The notes under the pieces are model-generated. The model was not told where the DNA came from. It searched no databases and saw only the letters and a list, made by a program, of their open reading frames with translations. A program made the position numbers and the translations under genes. From Karalla daura (taxonomy: Eukaryota; Chordata; Actinopteri; Chaetodontiformes; Leiognathidae), in the NCBI GenBank assembly GCA_029224185.1, contig CM055190.1, positions 16,495,320 through 16,559,319 on the forward strand: a DNA stretch of 64,000 nt, written 5' to 3'. Position 1 is the first letter of the stretch. Each line of letters starts with the position of its first letter. Shown here piece after piece: positions 1 through 13,100 of the stretch.

Positions 1-346
1 AGGAGGGGAGGACGGTAGAATTTGGAAGCTGTTTGCAGCTGAGTAACCGACTCTGCTGCAAGTTCATTATGGCGAGCAGTGACACAAGCCACTAATTCCA
101 GTCAGCTATGAATAGAAACCAGGCCCTGGCACCAACGCACTTGTATATAGTAGTTGAAGTGTCTATTTCTGCTGCTATGTTTACTTGCAAAGTCGAAACA
201 CTCTCTGTAATTACAGAGATTTTAGGTCCGCAGTTAAAAGGTCAGATGTGAGGGATGTTTGGAGGTAGTGGCTTGTGGCTGGCAGGATGTCTGCTCCAAA
301 CATGCTGTGCCTGTGTGTGTGTGTGAGTGAGTGAGTATATGGGCAT

Positions 347-348
<2 letters not shown>

Positions 349-403
<55 letters not shown>
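349..403. repeat. (GT)n microsatellite
   Basis: About 55 bp of pure GT dinucleotides near the left edge of the window, preceded by shorter interrupted GT/GAGT runs from 310. Confidence 0.97.
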
Positions 404-404
<1 letters not shown>

Positions 405-3400
405 ACAGGCGGAGAGAAAGAATGGCCACCTTGGTGTGGAGGTCAGCTCCATCTGGTCAACACGTGCAGATCAGAGGTTTTGAAAGTGCCACCTACCACA
501 CGGAGCTCAGCTGCTGATTGCAGCAGAGAGTAGGTTCAGGAGCCGGTTGTAAATGACACACGCTGGGCTGGGAGTCCTAGACGTTACTGACACTGTCATT
601 TGGAGGGAGTGCAGGGAGAGCATACGCCGGTCCGCTTTTAGCTTTTATGACATGTCCTCATCTGTTTTAATGTGTGATAGTAAAGCGTGTGCAGAGGCTG
701 CATTACACTCCGCACGCACAGTGTGCTTTACCTCACAACTTATGCAACTGGTTCGGCAGATACTATGAAAAGCTTGATCTATTCTGTGCATTCCTAGCTT
801 GTCCCGGCTCGATCGGGTGATTACAAACCACCCCAGAGGTGAGATTGAGACTCTTCTATCAGGAAATGTAACAAACTTGAGGCCGTGTCTGGAGATAGGT
901 AATAGACACTCTTAAATTTCCACCTCAAATGTTGTGGAAACGTCAAGGATTTGCCCCAGCATGAAGTTTCACTGCTATGGATTGAGATCCTTAAACCGCT
1001 GACACGACACATCAAGCGAGTGTCTCTCCTCATTCAGCTGTGGTTAAAGGTCGAAGCGGCTGCCCTGGAGGTAGACTCCCAGACTGAGACCTCTCGCCTC
1101 CTCCTGCACGTTGCAGCTCTTGAGAGCGGCATGTGGTGCCACCCAGATGGCAGGAAAGACCGTCTCTGCTCAAAGAGAGAGCCGGGGCTAATTACCGAGA
1201 CCCTCTCCACGGAGCGTAGCGCTCTCCGTGAGGCACAACGTCCGCGGCAGCGGGCGCCATGCCAACCACTTGTCGTAAATGTATAATCCATCTTACTCCG
1301 GTGGTAATGATTGACACGCATGCACGCACAATACACGCCGCCCTCCACGGCAGAGGAAGTTCAAGGCTCCAGAGCAAAACCAGTTTCCCCTCCTCAGGGG
1401 TGAGACATTCTCCTGCCGTTCTAACCGCACAAGCTTTTGGATTTGAGGTGTGTCATTTTGCATGAGGCTCCCTCTCTGCACTCTTTCTCTCATTCTTTGG
1501 AAGTGAGCTTTCCGCTGAATTTAGAGGCCCATAATGCCATGATTTGTTACTCTTGGCAGGCGGAGACCACCTGTAAATCAAGGCCAAGCGACAGGCAGGC
1601 TCCATTCCCTTCCAAGCCGTGGCTTCCTCTGGGGAATGCGAGGTCCCGAAGTGGAGTTCGCTGGCTGCAGGAGAATTCGCTTCACGGATTCACCTCTAGC
1701 TCAGTTAACTCTCTGACCATCAGCGAAACTTGAGGACAAAAACAGAAGTGCTCATATGTGACCTGTGCGCCCGTCGGGTGATTGGGTGGGACAGCAGATG
1801 AGCTGACAATAATTAACCCAAAGTAACGGCGGTGCGTAATTACACACGTTATTATGCGTCAGAGGCCGTTTTTTTTCCCCCACCGCACTTTCAGGATAAA
1901 GTGAGATAACATTTTCGACCGAGGCCTCATATTTCTGTGCTCCATGAAAGAGCGTCTGCAGTTGAAATAGCTGGAGGGTTGATTATGCAGTCAAGTCAGA
2001 CTCTTGATCTTGACACCTTGTCTCCTCTACCTCTCCGCTTGGATAAGACTTTGATAAACCGTGTGATAAATGTTAATTGCTGTGGTTATATATTTTTCAA
2101 AAGCTAATAAAGGCCGTTACCTTCAGCAGAAGGTAGAGTTTAGTGCCCGGAGGGGGCTGGCGGAGTTGTAAAAGCTTATCTCTGCAGGTGTAAAAGTTTT
2201 GTAAATGGGTCATTAAAGTGCTGGCCAACTTCACACATAAAAACACATAAAGGCGAGAGAGAGAGAGAGAGGGAGAGAGGAGGGGGGGGGATTACTTCAG
2301 ATCAGCATGTTTCTCTCGGCGTCGAGTCGAGGGCTGTAAACGTCTGCTAATATTCCACGGGGCCTTTCAGGAGGCAGCCTTTGATGTGGGTGAGGTAATG
2401 TGACCAGCAGTGTTTGCGAAGTAAATCTGACGAGCAGGGATGAGTGGTGGCTGTGTGCCGTCGCCCCACAAAAGGAAGGCAGCCGAGCGCAGCCCTCCGA
2501 GGTCCTGGGCTGAGACGTGCACTTCAGAGCGCGCAAGGAGCACGTGGGGGCACATTTGCACATGAATGTACTCACATGCATGTTCGCACACCACCCCAGA
2601 CACGTGTGTCCGTGCACCGTCTCATGGGCTGGAGCGTTGACGGCACTCGTAAAGTGCTTGCTCGGATGCGTGTCAGTCATCCTCTCATCGACTAAGATTG
2701 GCATCTATTTCGATTTCATTTGGGTGCGCTTTTGCAGAATTAAAGTAAACATTTGTGTGCTATCTACTTAAATTTGAATATTTTCTGTTCCTCCACGAGA
2801 GCAAACTGAACATCTTTGAAATACAGATCCACCTTTGTGCCATTTTTCTAACAATTTAGGGACGACTATTAATAAAGAATCAACAACTCAGGAAAATCAA
2901 TAGGTTAATCAACTGCCAAGATGGTGTTGTTGCATGCCTGCAAGACTCCAAAGCGTTTGCACCCTGACATCATCTCATCTGAGGGTAAAGACCTGGACTA
3001 GGGCCGAGGTCACGGGATGGAAACGCAACTCCTGTGTCGTGAGGTCTCTGGCATGTGCTTCCTGCCTCGGCCTTGTTGCTGACCGTGCACCCTCCAGCGG
3101 AGCCGCTTCCTCCAGCTTGCCTGGTGACGACGGATCCCGAGCCCGCGGCTATCATTTCCTTCCCGGGGCGCAGGGAGAACGTCGCCGTCTGCAGGGAAGG
3201 TGTCGGTCTTTGATGCCCTCCCCGGACACGTCGGCTGAGGCAGAATTTGCAGGTTTTGTCGATCCGGTCGTTCGTCCGATTGCTTGTTTTCTGCTCAAAC
3301 TGTCGAGCAAAACGTTTGAAAGGGGCCTCTGTGTTTGGACAACTGCACAATAACTGCATCATTTTGGAACTCGGTAATAATGCTGATCAGCTGTTTGAGA

Positions 3401-4302
3401 TCGGCATGGGAAAACAGCACTAAAGCCACTGTAAGCCGCTTCCGATTAAGAGCATCCAGCAGATAGCTTATGTTTTGGTAATGGTGCATGCGAGGAGCTC
3501 GACATCAAAAGATTTACGGTCCGTGACCTCTGGAAAGGCACCGAGTTCTTTATCAAAGGCATAAAATTGCATTGTAAAACACGGCCGGTATGACTTCCTC
3601 TTGGCCCCCACGCGCGCGCGGCTCTGGAGATCAGTTTTAAGCACTTGTCCGGCTTTGTCGCAACGCTCCGACGTATTCCGAAGGCCCGAGCATCTGCTCC
3701 GCTGGAGCGCGTTCAGGAGAGAACACCCCCCCCGGCGCGTCGCACCGCGTCGGGCCCCCGACGGCCTCCGTGTGGAACGAGAGCCCAGAGAACAAACGGC
3801 CTTATCTTGTTCGGCTGCGGCTAATCTGCCGCGGCTCTCTCCCGTCCGTAGGTGTTGCGGGGGGGAGATCGGCGCCCGTCTCCGCCGCCTGCGCAAATGA
3901 GATTGTCTCGTGTCGGCTCCGCCGCGCAACGCGCCATTATCTGAGATCTTCATCTCATGTGTGGAGACGGATCCCCCCTTTGAAGCCCCCCCATGCGCCC
4001 CCCCATGCGCCCCCACGGCGGCTCCATCGTCTCGGGCCGTCGTGTTTCACTGCCGGGCGGAGCCCTGAGCGAGGCTGCCTAATGCCCCTGGAGGGCGACG
4101 ATGATGACCGGCGGTCTGTTTAGTTGTTTTAGTCTCTCTCTCTCTCTCTCCGTCTCAAACCCCGCCGCCCACCTCCCAACCACACGCACCGCGCTCCATC
4201 GAAGGAGCTGAAGGACAGGCGCTGCTCCAGATTGCAGGAGCGGCGCGGCTCGGCCCTTTGAAAGTGCCTCCGGTGTATCTCAGTTTACTCTTTGGAGGAG
4301 GA

Positions 4303-4325
4303 GGGGGGGGGGGGGGGGGGGGGGG
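4303..4325. repeat. Poly(G) tract
   Basis: 23 consecutive G residues followed by TGAG and seven more G, in a CpG-rich block of the nkd1 upstream intron. Confidence 0.95.
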
Positions 4326-7300
4326 TGAGGGGGGGGTATTTCCTCTCCCGAGATCTCCGGTGAGTAACGCTACACCTATAAGCTAATTTGCAGCTCTGAA
4401 GTTTTAAGGTTTTTTTTCTTTTTTGTAGTTGTTTTACTTCTCGGTTTTCAAGATTGGGACCGCGTGTGAGCTCGAGCTTTTTTGTGAGCTTTTCTTTTTT
4501 TTCTTTTCCCTCCCCCCTCCATGCCGCACAGCTGTTTTCACCATAAGCATTTCGTAAACTTTTAACCAATGGCTGCTATCCAGGTTGGAGGGAATCTGTC
4601 CAAATGATCGCATCTGCCAAATGGACTCCGGCTATGGGACGAAGCACGGCGTTGACGGGACAAGTTCAATACATCTCGGCAGACTTAGTACGAAGACAGC
4701 GGAACATCGCGACATTTTTCACCCGCCCTTTGAAGTCCAGGCTTGCATCCCGTCGGTTTAGGCGTATGTGCAGTAATTAGACATTCCTTACGGACATTTT
4801 TCACCTCTATTTAGACAGGACAAAGGCGTGCGGCAAAGGCCCAAGCCTACGCACGGGGCGCCCACTTCTTACCGGCTGAGCTAAACGGTGGAAGAATCAT
4901 ATTTAACTTTCGGCGTATTTCTCAGAAATCTCGGCCTCTTGGCTGAACGTCCGTCTGGCGTCGTCGCTCTCCGCTTCGAGACCCCGACGTCCCCCCCACC
5001 CCCCCCACCCCCCAGTAGCGGCCGTCCCCAAGGTGTTTCAGCGTGATGGGTGCGGGGCGAGCAGGAGGCACCCAGCCGCACTCCTAATGAGATTTTCCCC
5101 GGGTTTGATGGAGTGCCAGTAGCGCTGCCCTCGCTCCAGAGGCCGGCCTCCGCTGAGCCCTGGCGCGCGATCAGGGGGAGCTGTCGTCGGCCGCATAAAT
5201 TGTCAGCCTGTGTGGCGGGTCGTGGAGGCAGACAGCGTAGAGACCGAGAGGCCTTGTGGGACTTTCCCACAATCACACACAAGCACATATTATTTGCACT
5301 TTAATGTACCCTTTCTCTGCTCCCAAACGCAGGCTTAGAGCAGGGAAGAAAAAAGGCCCAGTGGGTACGCGTCTGCCCGAGCCAGAGCAACGGATGACGC
5401 CGGAGTCAACTTTCTGTCTTAACTCAGCGGGGCGGTTCAGTGCCAGCCTGCCCTCGCTGTCTCTTTCACTTTCTCCGTCTGCCACGGCCTGTGTCCCACA
5501 AGGACCGGAGGGAAACGTAGCAGGAAAACGCTGTATAATGTGGATCCTGGAAAGCAAAAACCAATGCGGTTCAAACCTTTGTGACCTGATTTTCATATTC
5601 AGCATGAAAGCAGAGACAGAAATAGCTAGTGTTGGTTGTACTGTGCTGCTATGAGGCACAGGAGTCTTTTTTTGAAGATATATGTAATTTTTCACGTCTC
5701 ACTTACTACTTCGGTGATTATAAGGGATGCACCACTTGTGAAATTCTGTGCCAATACCTATGTAATATAGGTACTGGCTGAGGGGGGATTCTGCGACCAA
5801 TGTTATTTATTCCTCTTTTATATTAAGAAAACCAAGAAATCCTAATGCCTTTCAATGAGAACAAAATCAATCAGAAACAACCCGACCTCACACTGAGCTT
5901 GCATGGATGCAAAGTTGAGGTCTTCCCTCAGTATCGCATGTTGGGGATTTGCAGTATAACTGAAAAGCATGTTGACTGTAGGTCACATACACTGGCATTT
6001 TGCCTTTGTGCAATCTTTAACATTTGTTCTGCAATCTAACACTGTCATTAGTACCTCAGCTTAATGCTATTTACGCATTAAGCTAGAGCTAGAGCGTTGA
6101 AGGAAACTTCATCATACTAATATTTTAGAATGGGAAGCAGAGCCGTCTCCAGTCCCAAAGAACCAACTCGACAGTGTTAGTTCAGTAAATAATCTCCGGC
6201 TTACACATGCTAATCACGTCAAATGTCTACGACATATCCACATTCGCCCTCTTAAACTGTGCCATCGGCGTGGTTTGCCAAATAGTGGGCCAAACGTGTA
6301 GGTGGGATGCCGTAACGGGGCAGGCACACGGCGCTCTGTGTCCCAGCACAGTCATAAATCACCGGCCGCCAAGGCGTTTGAGCGACTTTAAAACACGCGG
6401 GGGCCCATACAAGCCCGCCGTCCTCGAGGCCCCGGAGAAGCTCCGAAGGAGCTGGCCGCAGTTGAAAGCTGAACACTTTGCACTGTGGTCTCCACAGAAC
6501 ATTTAGCATCATGTCTGGAAAATTGTTTTTGCTGCTCCCCAATGCGGCAGAAAGATGCCCGGTAGTGCCACAAAGCTAGAACCCTGGACCGAACCAGTGC
6601 AGAGAAGCTGGTGTGTGTGTGTGTGTGTGTGGGTGGGGGGGGGTGTGTGTGTGTGTGTGGGTGGGGGGGGGGTGTGGCACCTGAACCAGTGTAGGGTTTG
6701 TGTCACCACTGCTGACGGTGGCTCCTTACCAACCCGCATTTTTGTGTCGGGAGCTGCAGCTGAGGCTCCGTGGGTGGGGAGGGTGGGATGGCTTCTTGTT
6801 TAGCCTCAAAGCCTCCCCCCCGAGTCTGACCTCCGACCCCTGAGTTAGCGAGAGTTCTCGGGAGGAGAGCCCGTGATTGGCTCGCCGAGAGAGATTGATG
6901 GCTCCTTTGTGGTGTGGGTTTTGCACGCACAGAAATATCGCGGTCACTGGGCAAACATGCGGCGTGGGCTGGACGTTAACGAGACCTGCTTTTCAGATTC
7001 ACCGTTTGCAAACGTTGCATCAGATCAGCCTCCTTTTGATTCATTAGGAGAGAAATTGCCTTGGAGGGCCATTACCAGAATTTCTGTTTTTTGACGAAAT
7101 CCGCTCAAAGCTTTTCCCACTTCAAGCCTGTGATTGATGGGTTTCATTGTGCGACACCGGTTCTTACATGAGGAGGAGGTTGAACGCTGTGTAAAGTGCA
7201 ACCTTCCCCTAAAACCCACAGCTGTCTGATGTCATCCCCCAGACAACGCAGTCACCAGAAAAGTGTTTTTCTGACAACACAAGTTGGATTCGAGTTCATT

Positions 7301-7632
7301 GACCTGAACGTTTGGGTAGATCTCGCTCAGTCAAAGGACTCGGTCTCTTGCTCATCCCTGTAAAAAGTTGAATCATCAGTGAGTTTTCACACAATCCTGG
7401 ACCACAGAGCTTCACCACTCACCCTTTTGACTCGTGTGTCACACTGTGCAGCCCTGTCATATATCAAGCTACCAGAAGGATTCAGGAGGTTCGTCTTAGT
7501 CTTTATGCTCTAAATTGCCCGTTTTCTGGGACGGGGCAAAGAAGAAACATGCCTCGTTATTCTTGTGACCAGCTTGCTGGTGGGAACACAGGAAACTCAG
7601 ACACAAACGGTCTGTATTTTTAGCACTCCTAC

Positions 7633-7636
<4 letters not shown>

Positions 7637-7663
<27 letters not shown>
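7637..7663. repeat. Poly(T) tract
   Basis: 27 consecutive T residues in the nkd1 upstream intron. It could be the poly(A) of a minus-strand retroposed element, but no body is recognisable next to it. Confidence 0.95.
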
Positions 7664-7992
7664 ACTCCGGACCGTCTGGTCAATAACTGAGAAACTAGAG
7701 AGGCCGAGTCAGTGTCACGGGTCAGTCAGTGGGTGGGGACTCTCCCGAGACGGCGAGGCGTTGGAGTGTGTTCGATCAGGCTGCGATCTGAGGAGGCTGC
7801 TTTGACTTCAAAGCCGCATGCTTGTAAAAGCTCAAGCAAACAGTCTCATTAACTGCTATGAAAGCCACTTCAGTGAAGTTTCCCAATCAGGTTGCGAGCA
7901 GAACTGTTTGAAAATTCCCTGTTTGTTTTTCGTTATGGATCTGTTTCCACTTAATGGTCAGAGACTTTTCATGGCAGTAAGAGGACTGTGTG

Positions 7993-8023
<31 letters not shown>

Positions 8024-8609
8024 GTGAGAGTGAGAAAGGCCTGGGATACTTAATACACTGACCAGAAGAAACCCTAGTGGACTAATAATACAGCCCCCAT
8101 CCATCATCATGGACAACAACCAATTAGCACATTCCTCTTCCTCCTTTTTCTCATGTTCTTGGTTAACCCCCCCAATAATTCTGAGTCATTCATCAAAACC
8201 AGAAATCCATTCAGCCTGCTTTATCTGCATGTGCATATGCATCTGTGCGTGTGTGAGTGCGTGCGTGCGTGCGTGTGTGCGTGAGAGGAATGGAAGGAAT
8301 GTTTATCGTGGAGCGATTGAAGTTTTCTGCGGGGCTGCTTGAAGACGGAGGCCAGCGTCGACGTTCCCACAGTCTGATACTCTGTTCAGATCATAGGCAG
8401 ACGCGGCGTCCTACGTGTGACCCATCTGAACGGGTCGACGCAAAGCAGCCGCCCCTCTGAGGCCTAATCGGTCAACACGTGTGTGTATGTATGTATGCAT
8501 GTACGTATGTGTGTGTGGGTGTGTGTGTAGTAACAGAAGGGAACAGCTCATTAGATGAGAGTGTACAACTTGAGGTTATCAGAGATCCTGCTTTGCCTCT
8601 TAACTCTAA

Positions 8610-8612
<3 letters not shown>

Positions 8613-8653
<41 letters not shown>

Positions 8654-8655
8654 GA
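8613..8655. repeat. (GA)n microsatellite
   Basis: About 43 bp of AG dinucleotides with one GGG interruption. Confidence 0.95.
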
Positions 8656-9283
8656 ATCAAACTCACTTAAACTTTTATGAAAGCGCGAGAAGAAATTACA
8701 ATATTTCAAACGTAAGTGAGTGAGTCGAGCCCGGGTGGAAGTGGCTGTTAACATGAATGAGCGGCCCACTGGAAATGATGCATTAAGTCTGACTGCGTTA
8801 AACTGATTAGCTGCGGCCGTTTAGCACACGCGGGGCCTTTATTGACAAAGTGAATGGCTGATTTTTACCATGTGCAAAGTGCGTTCTGCCGGGAAAATAA
8901 ATTCAATTACATCATTTATGTATAATCTGAAGCCTGAAATCATCAAACCACCCGTTTATTCACTGTACGGCTGCTTGTTAAGTCACCGAAACTACACATT
9001 TCTCCCCCTCCCCTCCTGCTTTGCGACAAAGCCGAGCAGGCCACATCAGAGGCAGCTCATGACCGGGGTCACGGAGCCAGATGGGAGCGTGTTGAGCCGT
9101 TCATACCAGCAACAAACACCGGTTTAAGTCTGACAGCCAGCCAGCCAGTCCGGTGCTCGCTCTGTGCTCTCCTCCCGAGGCCACCCACGACCCCCGCACC
9201 CAGTCTGAGGAGGGTGGGATCTGACCTTCTACCTCTGTGGATTACACTGAAATCCCCTCTCACACACTGTCGCAGCCTCGCCC

Positions 9284-9326
<43 letters not shown>

Positions 9327-9330
9327 GCAC
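9284..9330. repeat. Compound (CT)n(CA)n microsatellite
   Basis: A CT run up to 9308 continues directly into a CA run ending near 9330. Confidence 0.95.
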
Positions 9331-9524
9331 AGTGATGATTGTAGCAGCACTGCGCTCACGTCCGAGGAGACGTTTCTTGAAGTGTTTATTAATAATTGAG
9401 GCGAGTTATTACTACAGATGGCACGCTCTGTGTCTGTGCAGTTTATCTCGCGTCTCGACGACTGACACATTATGGATTTTGCGGCGGTTTGGGAACGTCG
9501 GGGAACTTTGAAATGCAGCCAGGG

Positions 9525-9552
9525 ATGTGTGTGTGTGTGTGTGTGTGTGTGT
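9525..9552. repeat. (GT)n microsatellite
   Basis: 28 bp of GT dinucleotides in the nkd1 upstream intron. Confidence 0.95.
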
Positions 9553-9815
9553 GAGTGAGATAGGGACGTGTGCGCATGGCTGCGTTTGTCAGCCCGTGAG
9601 TAATAGTTTTTCGGTGCAGATGACTGTCATGCCGCGCGGATACCTGAGCCGGACTTTTCCATAGCAAAGCCGGTGGGATCACATGTCCCCCCCCCCGCCC
9701 CCCCGCCCTGCCCGGTCTCTGCGGTATGCACTAACAGACAGGAGCTGCCAGGAGAGGGGGGCCCGGGCCCGAAAGCCGAAAGCAGCCCCGCGTAGCGTGT
9801 CGCTGCGATGATAGT

Positions 9816-9839
9816 CCCCCCCCCCCCCCCCCCCCCCCC
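9816..9839. repeat. Poly(C) tract
   Basis: 24 consecutive C residues about 350 bp before the first recognised nkd1 exon; other C-runs lie near 9685. Confidence 0.95.
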
Positions 9840-10186
9840 GCTCTCCAAAATAGCCCCACTACCGTCCCTCTTTCTCAGAATTCCTCACAGGGCCGCCGGC
9901 AGAGGCTCAGACGCGTCTCCCATGCCCTCGGCTCCGGCTGCCAGCCTCACGCTCCGCTCCTCTCGGTCCTGCAATTACGGCCCCCTTCAACTTTCCGCCG
10001 CCGCCGCCGTCGAACAGCGCTCCCATATAGACATAGCCAACGCTGTAATTTCCATCCCGGGCACGTCACCCCGCGCTGTGGATTTGCGCCGTTGGAGATG
10101 TTTGTTTTTGTGTGACAAAAATACGATGCGACTCCCAACGAGTGATATATGTGCTTCTCTCTCTCCGTCTGTCTGCGTCTCACCAG

Positions 10187-13100
10187 GACTCCATGGAGGA
10201 GGCGTGTGCAGAGGGAATCAGCGATGAACACTACCGTTTAGAAGGTAGGCGTCCCGCTCTCCACCGCGCCTTTTGTTCTGATCCCAATGAAAAGCCGCAA
10301 AGACGCCCGTCAGGTACTTGTGTGGGTGTTTTCCTGCGGTTCACCCTCTCCCCTCCACCTCATGCCCTGCCACTAAGCCCCAACAATGTGCCGATGAGGT
10401 CCCCTCTACCTTCCCTCCCGCCTCTCCATCTCCTTCATCTCTCAACCCCCCCCTCCCCCTCCCCGTGGTGTTCCGCAGAGTGCCTCCATTCCTCCATGTT
10501 TCTTCCCCCCGATGTGATGTGATCCTGGATTAAGAGCTCCGGGGAGGAAAACGTCTCTCCCTCCTTCCCCTCCTTATTTAAAGGCAGGGCTTTTTGGATG
10601 CGAGGTGGAGGCGGAACGGAGCTAAGATTTCTGGAGAGGATACAGAGCATTGACTTTTGTTTCAGTGCTACCTGAGCGTACGTGGACAGACTGGGTGATG
10701 CGACCGCTAAACGCAGAGTGAAATCACTTCTGGCCTCTGGGGTGAATCTGGAGTGTGTCCTCCCCTCAGGATGGATGCTGCGAATTAGAACAGGCTGCTC
10801 TGTTCATCCTCAGTGATTTAAAGGTGGATTTCTTCATTTGGGTGGAGACGCTGAAGTGGGGTAAACTGGAGGTCCCGCTTGGGGAGGATGGGACGCAGCT
10901 TTGTGAAGCCGAGGGCTTTGCACCTTTTGAAATCGCGGTCACAGCGTGAACTCGATTAGTCAGAGGTGAACGCATCCAAAAGTTACTCGGTCTCCAAGAG
11001 AAACTTGTCAGATGTTTGATTTGCAGCTTACATGTAACTGCCCTCGAATGAAAACAAGTCCTTATCGAAATCTCCATCATATTGAGAATAAATTGTCCCA
11101 GCGTTCACGTAACAAATTGCCATGTTCCCCCCCCGGCACTCGAAGACCAAAATGATGATGTTCCCGATGTCCCCTGCATGAACTCTCTGAAAGCGCAGTG
11201 ATTATCCCTCTAATGAAAAGAAATTGGGGGAAGAAAAGGGGAGAAATTACTGGGTGCAGAGATGATAAGAAACGCATACAAGATCGTTTTTTGAAGTGTG
11301 ACCTGCAAATACGATTCTAGGCCATTCTGATTCCTTAAAGAACCCAAATGCCAGCTCTGTACCCACTGCCGCGCTTGCAGTGTCTCCGATCAACCCAATC
11401 ATGCCATTTCTTTGGGCTCTTGGAGGAAAGTAGCCGTAGACAAAGCCATTTATACACAGGGAGAACATACAAACTCCATATGGAAATGGCCTTCTCCCGG
11501 CAAGGTGATCACTTTTACTAGCCCCTGCCAGGATTTCACGCGTTGTTTGTGAAGGAGCAGAAAAAGTTCTGAGCTGGTCATAAATTCACCTCGGCACCGG
11601 GAGCGGTCTGAGTATTCACCAGGGGGAACGGTTCCTCCTCAGTGTCCTGCAGCAGGCCTCGCTAAGCCGGCTGTGATGGCCCACAGTGTGTGGCAGCTTT
11701 CCTGACTCGTCTTTTGTGTCCGGTGGAGTGCGTGTACGTACGCACAAACACATGCGTGCATGCATGCGTGCGTGTGTGTGTGTGTGGCAGGGCTGCTGGA
11801 AGAGGCTGGGAGGGTGCCTGCCTCGGCTGCCCTCGTCTTGCCCCTCAGATCTGATGTGCAGCCAATCCCCTGGCTCAGCTCATCTCATAAAGACTTGGCT
11901 TATGTCTGTGGTGGTGGGGTGGGCGACGGTGGGGAGGGGGGGTCAGAGAGGGGGTGGAGGGTGATAGCAGATTACTGTTACTCCTCCCGGCATTTCATTA
12001 GCTCCGAGATAAGCATCTCGCCACCATATTGAGCCTTCTATGGAACAGATTTGCCCTCGCACACAATGTTCTCTTTGAGCACCTCAGATGATCAAACAGC
12101 GGGACCCCAAATGCTGCTCCTCTCCAAAAAGTTGGTAAAAGCTCCCTGGGATGATGCCTTTCATTTCTGGCATTTTCCCCTACCCAGGGATGAGACAGGT
12201 CCGCTTTGATCTGCCTTGGATCAGGAGGAAAGAAATTGGGCTGTTGTGTCTACTCCGTTGGCGAGCAAACAAACAGTGTTTCAGATTTGACTTGGCTTAA
12301 TTAATTAGTGATTCTGTTTTACAGCCGGTCTGATCTTCCTCCAAAAGGTTTGAGAATGGGACTTCAAAGTGTGGTGCGCGGGGGAGGGGGAGGGGGAGGG
12401 GGAGGGGGGGGGTGAGGAGCGGTGGGGGTGGGGAGGCTGGGAGGGGGGCGTAGAAAGAGCGAGAGGGGGTGTGGTCTGCGTGGGTCTGCGGGCGTGCGTG
12501 CGCCGCCTCATTGGACGAGGACGAGGACGAGGCCGGCTGCTAATTGAGCCGAGGTGAGACACACAGGAGGAAGTATGTCGGGGTAATTATGAGACCTCAC
12601 GGAGGCTCACCCCCCCCCCCCCCCACCACCTCGTATCTCAGTCACATGTCGCGTGCGTCCGGGCGGCCTCGTGTGTCAAACAAATGCCGCATTTCATTTC
12701 AAAGCGGACTATCTAGCCTTACGCCCGGGCCCGCGTCCAACGGTGGAGCCCAAACATGGGAGCAGACGGTGACGCTGGTGCTATTCTGGGTCCTCCGGGG
12801 CGGGCTGCGGGCACGCGCCAGCATCGGCCGCGGCCTCGCGCTGACAAATGAGAGTGAAGGAGCGCTGATCGGCTTGTCGCTGAGCTCCGTGGGAGCCTGT
12901 GGACCGCCGTAGCGATGCGGCCTGCTTTGCTCTTGTTTCGTCCCCCCCCCCCCCCCCCGGTGGAGCATTAGCGGCTCGTCATTGACTTCCACGTCCTGCA
13001 CGCGCGGCCTTGGCTTTAACCGGATGTGACAAAGTGTGACCCTCCGAGGACCGTCTTCGCCGCGCGCCCGCACCGTGAATGTCACGCCAGGAAAGTGATG

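Larger units (their letters stand above)
1..10186 (+). other. nkd1: Upstream intron of nkd1 (no exon recognised)
   Basis: No stretch here reads as the conserved N-terminal part of Naked cuticle (myristoylation start, region before the EF-hand), and no other gene is recognisable. The first recognised nkd1 exon at 10187 starts in phase 0, so earlier coding exons must exist, most likely left of the window. The stretch holds microsatellites, a CpG-rich block at about 3580-5300, homopolymers (G at 4303-4325, T at 7637-7663, C at 9816-9839) and an AT-rich block with homeodomain-type motifs at about 1785-2110. A short or poorly conserved exon could have been missed. Confidence 0.55.

Noticed and set aside
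310..403. His/Thr and Cys/Val dipeptide frames over GT/CA repeats here and elsewhere in the window
   Set aside because: Translations of microsatellites, not genes.
6873..7094. Open frame with GSFVV, slightly like the N-terminal region of Naked cuticle
   Set aside because: Only five residues match, the rest does not resemble Nkd, and there are no convincing splice borders around it.
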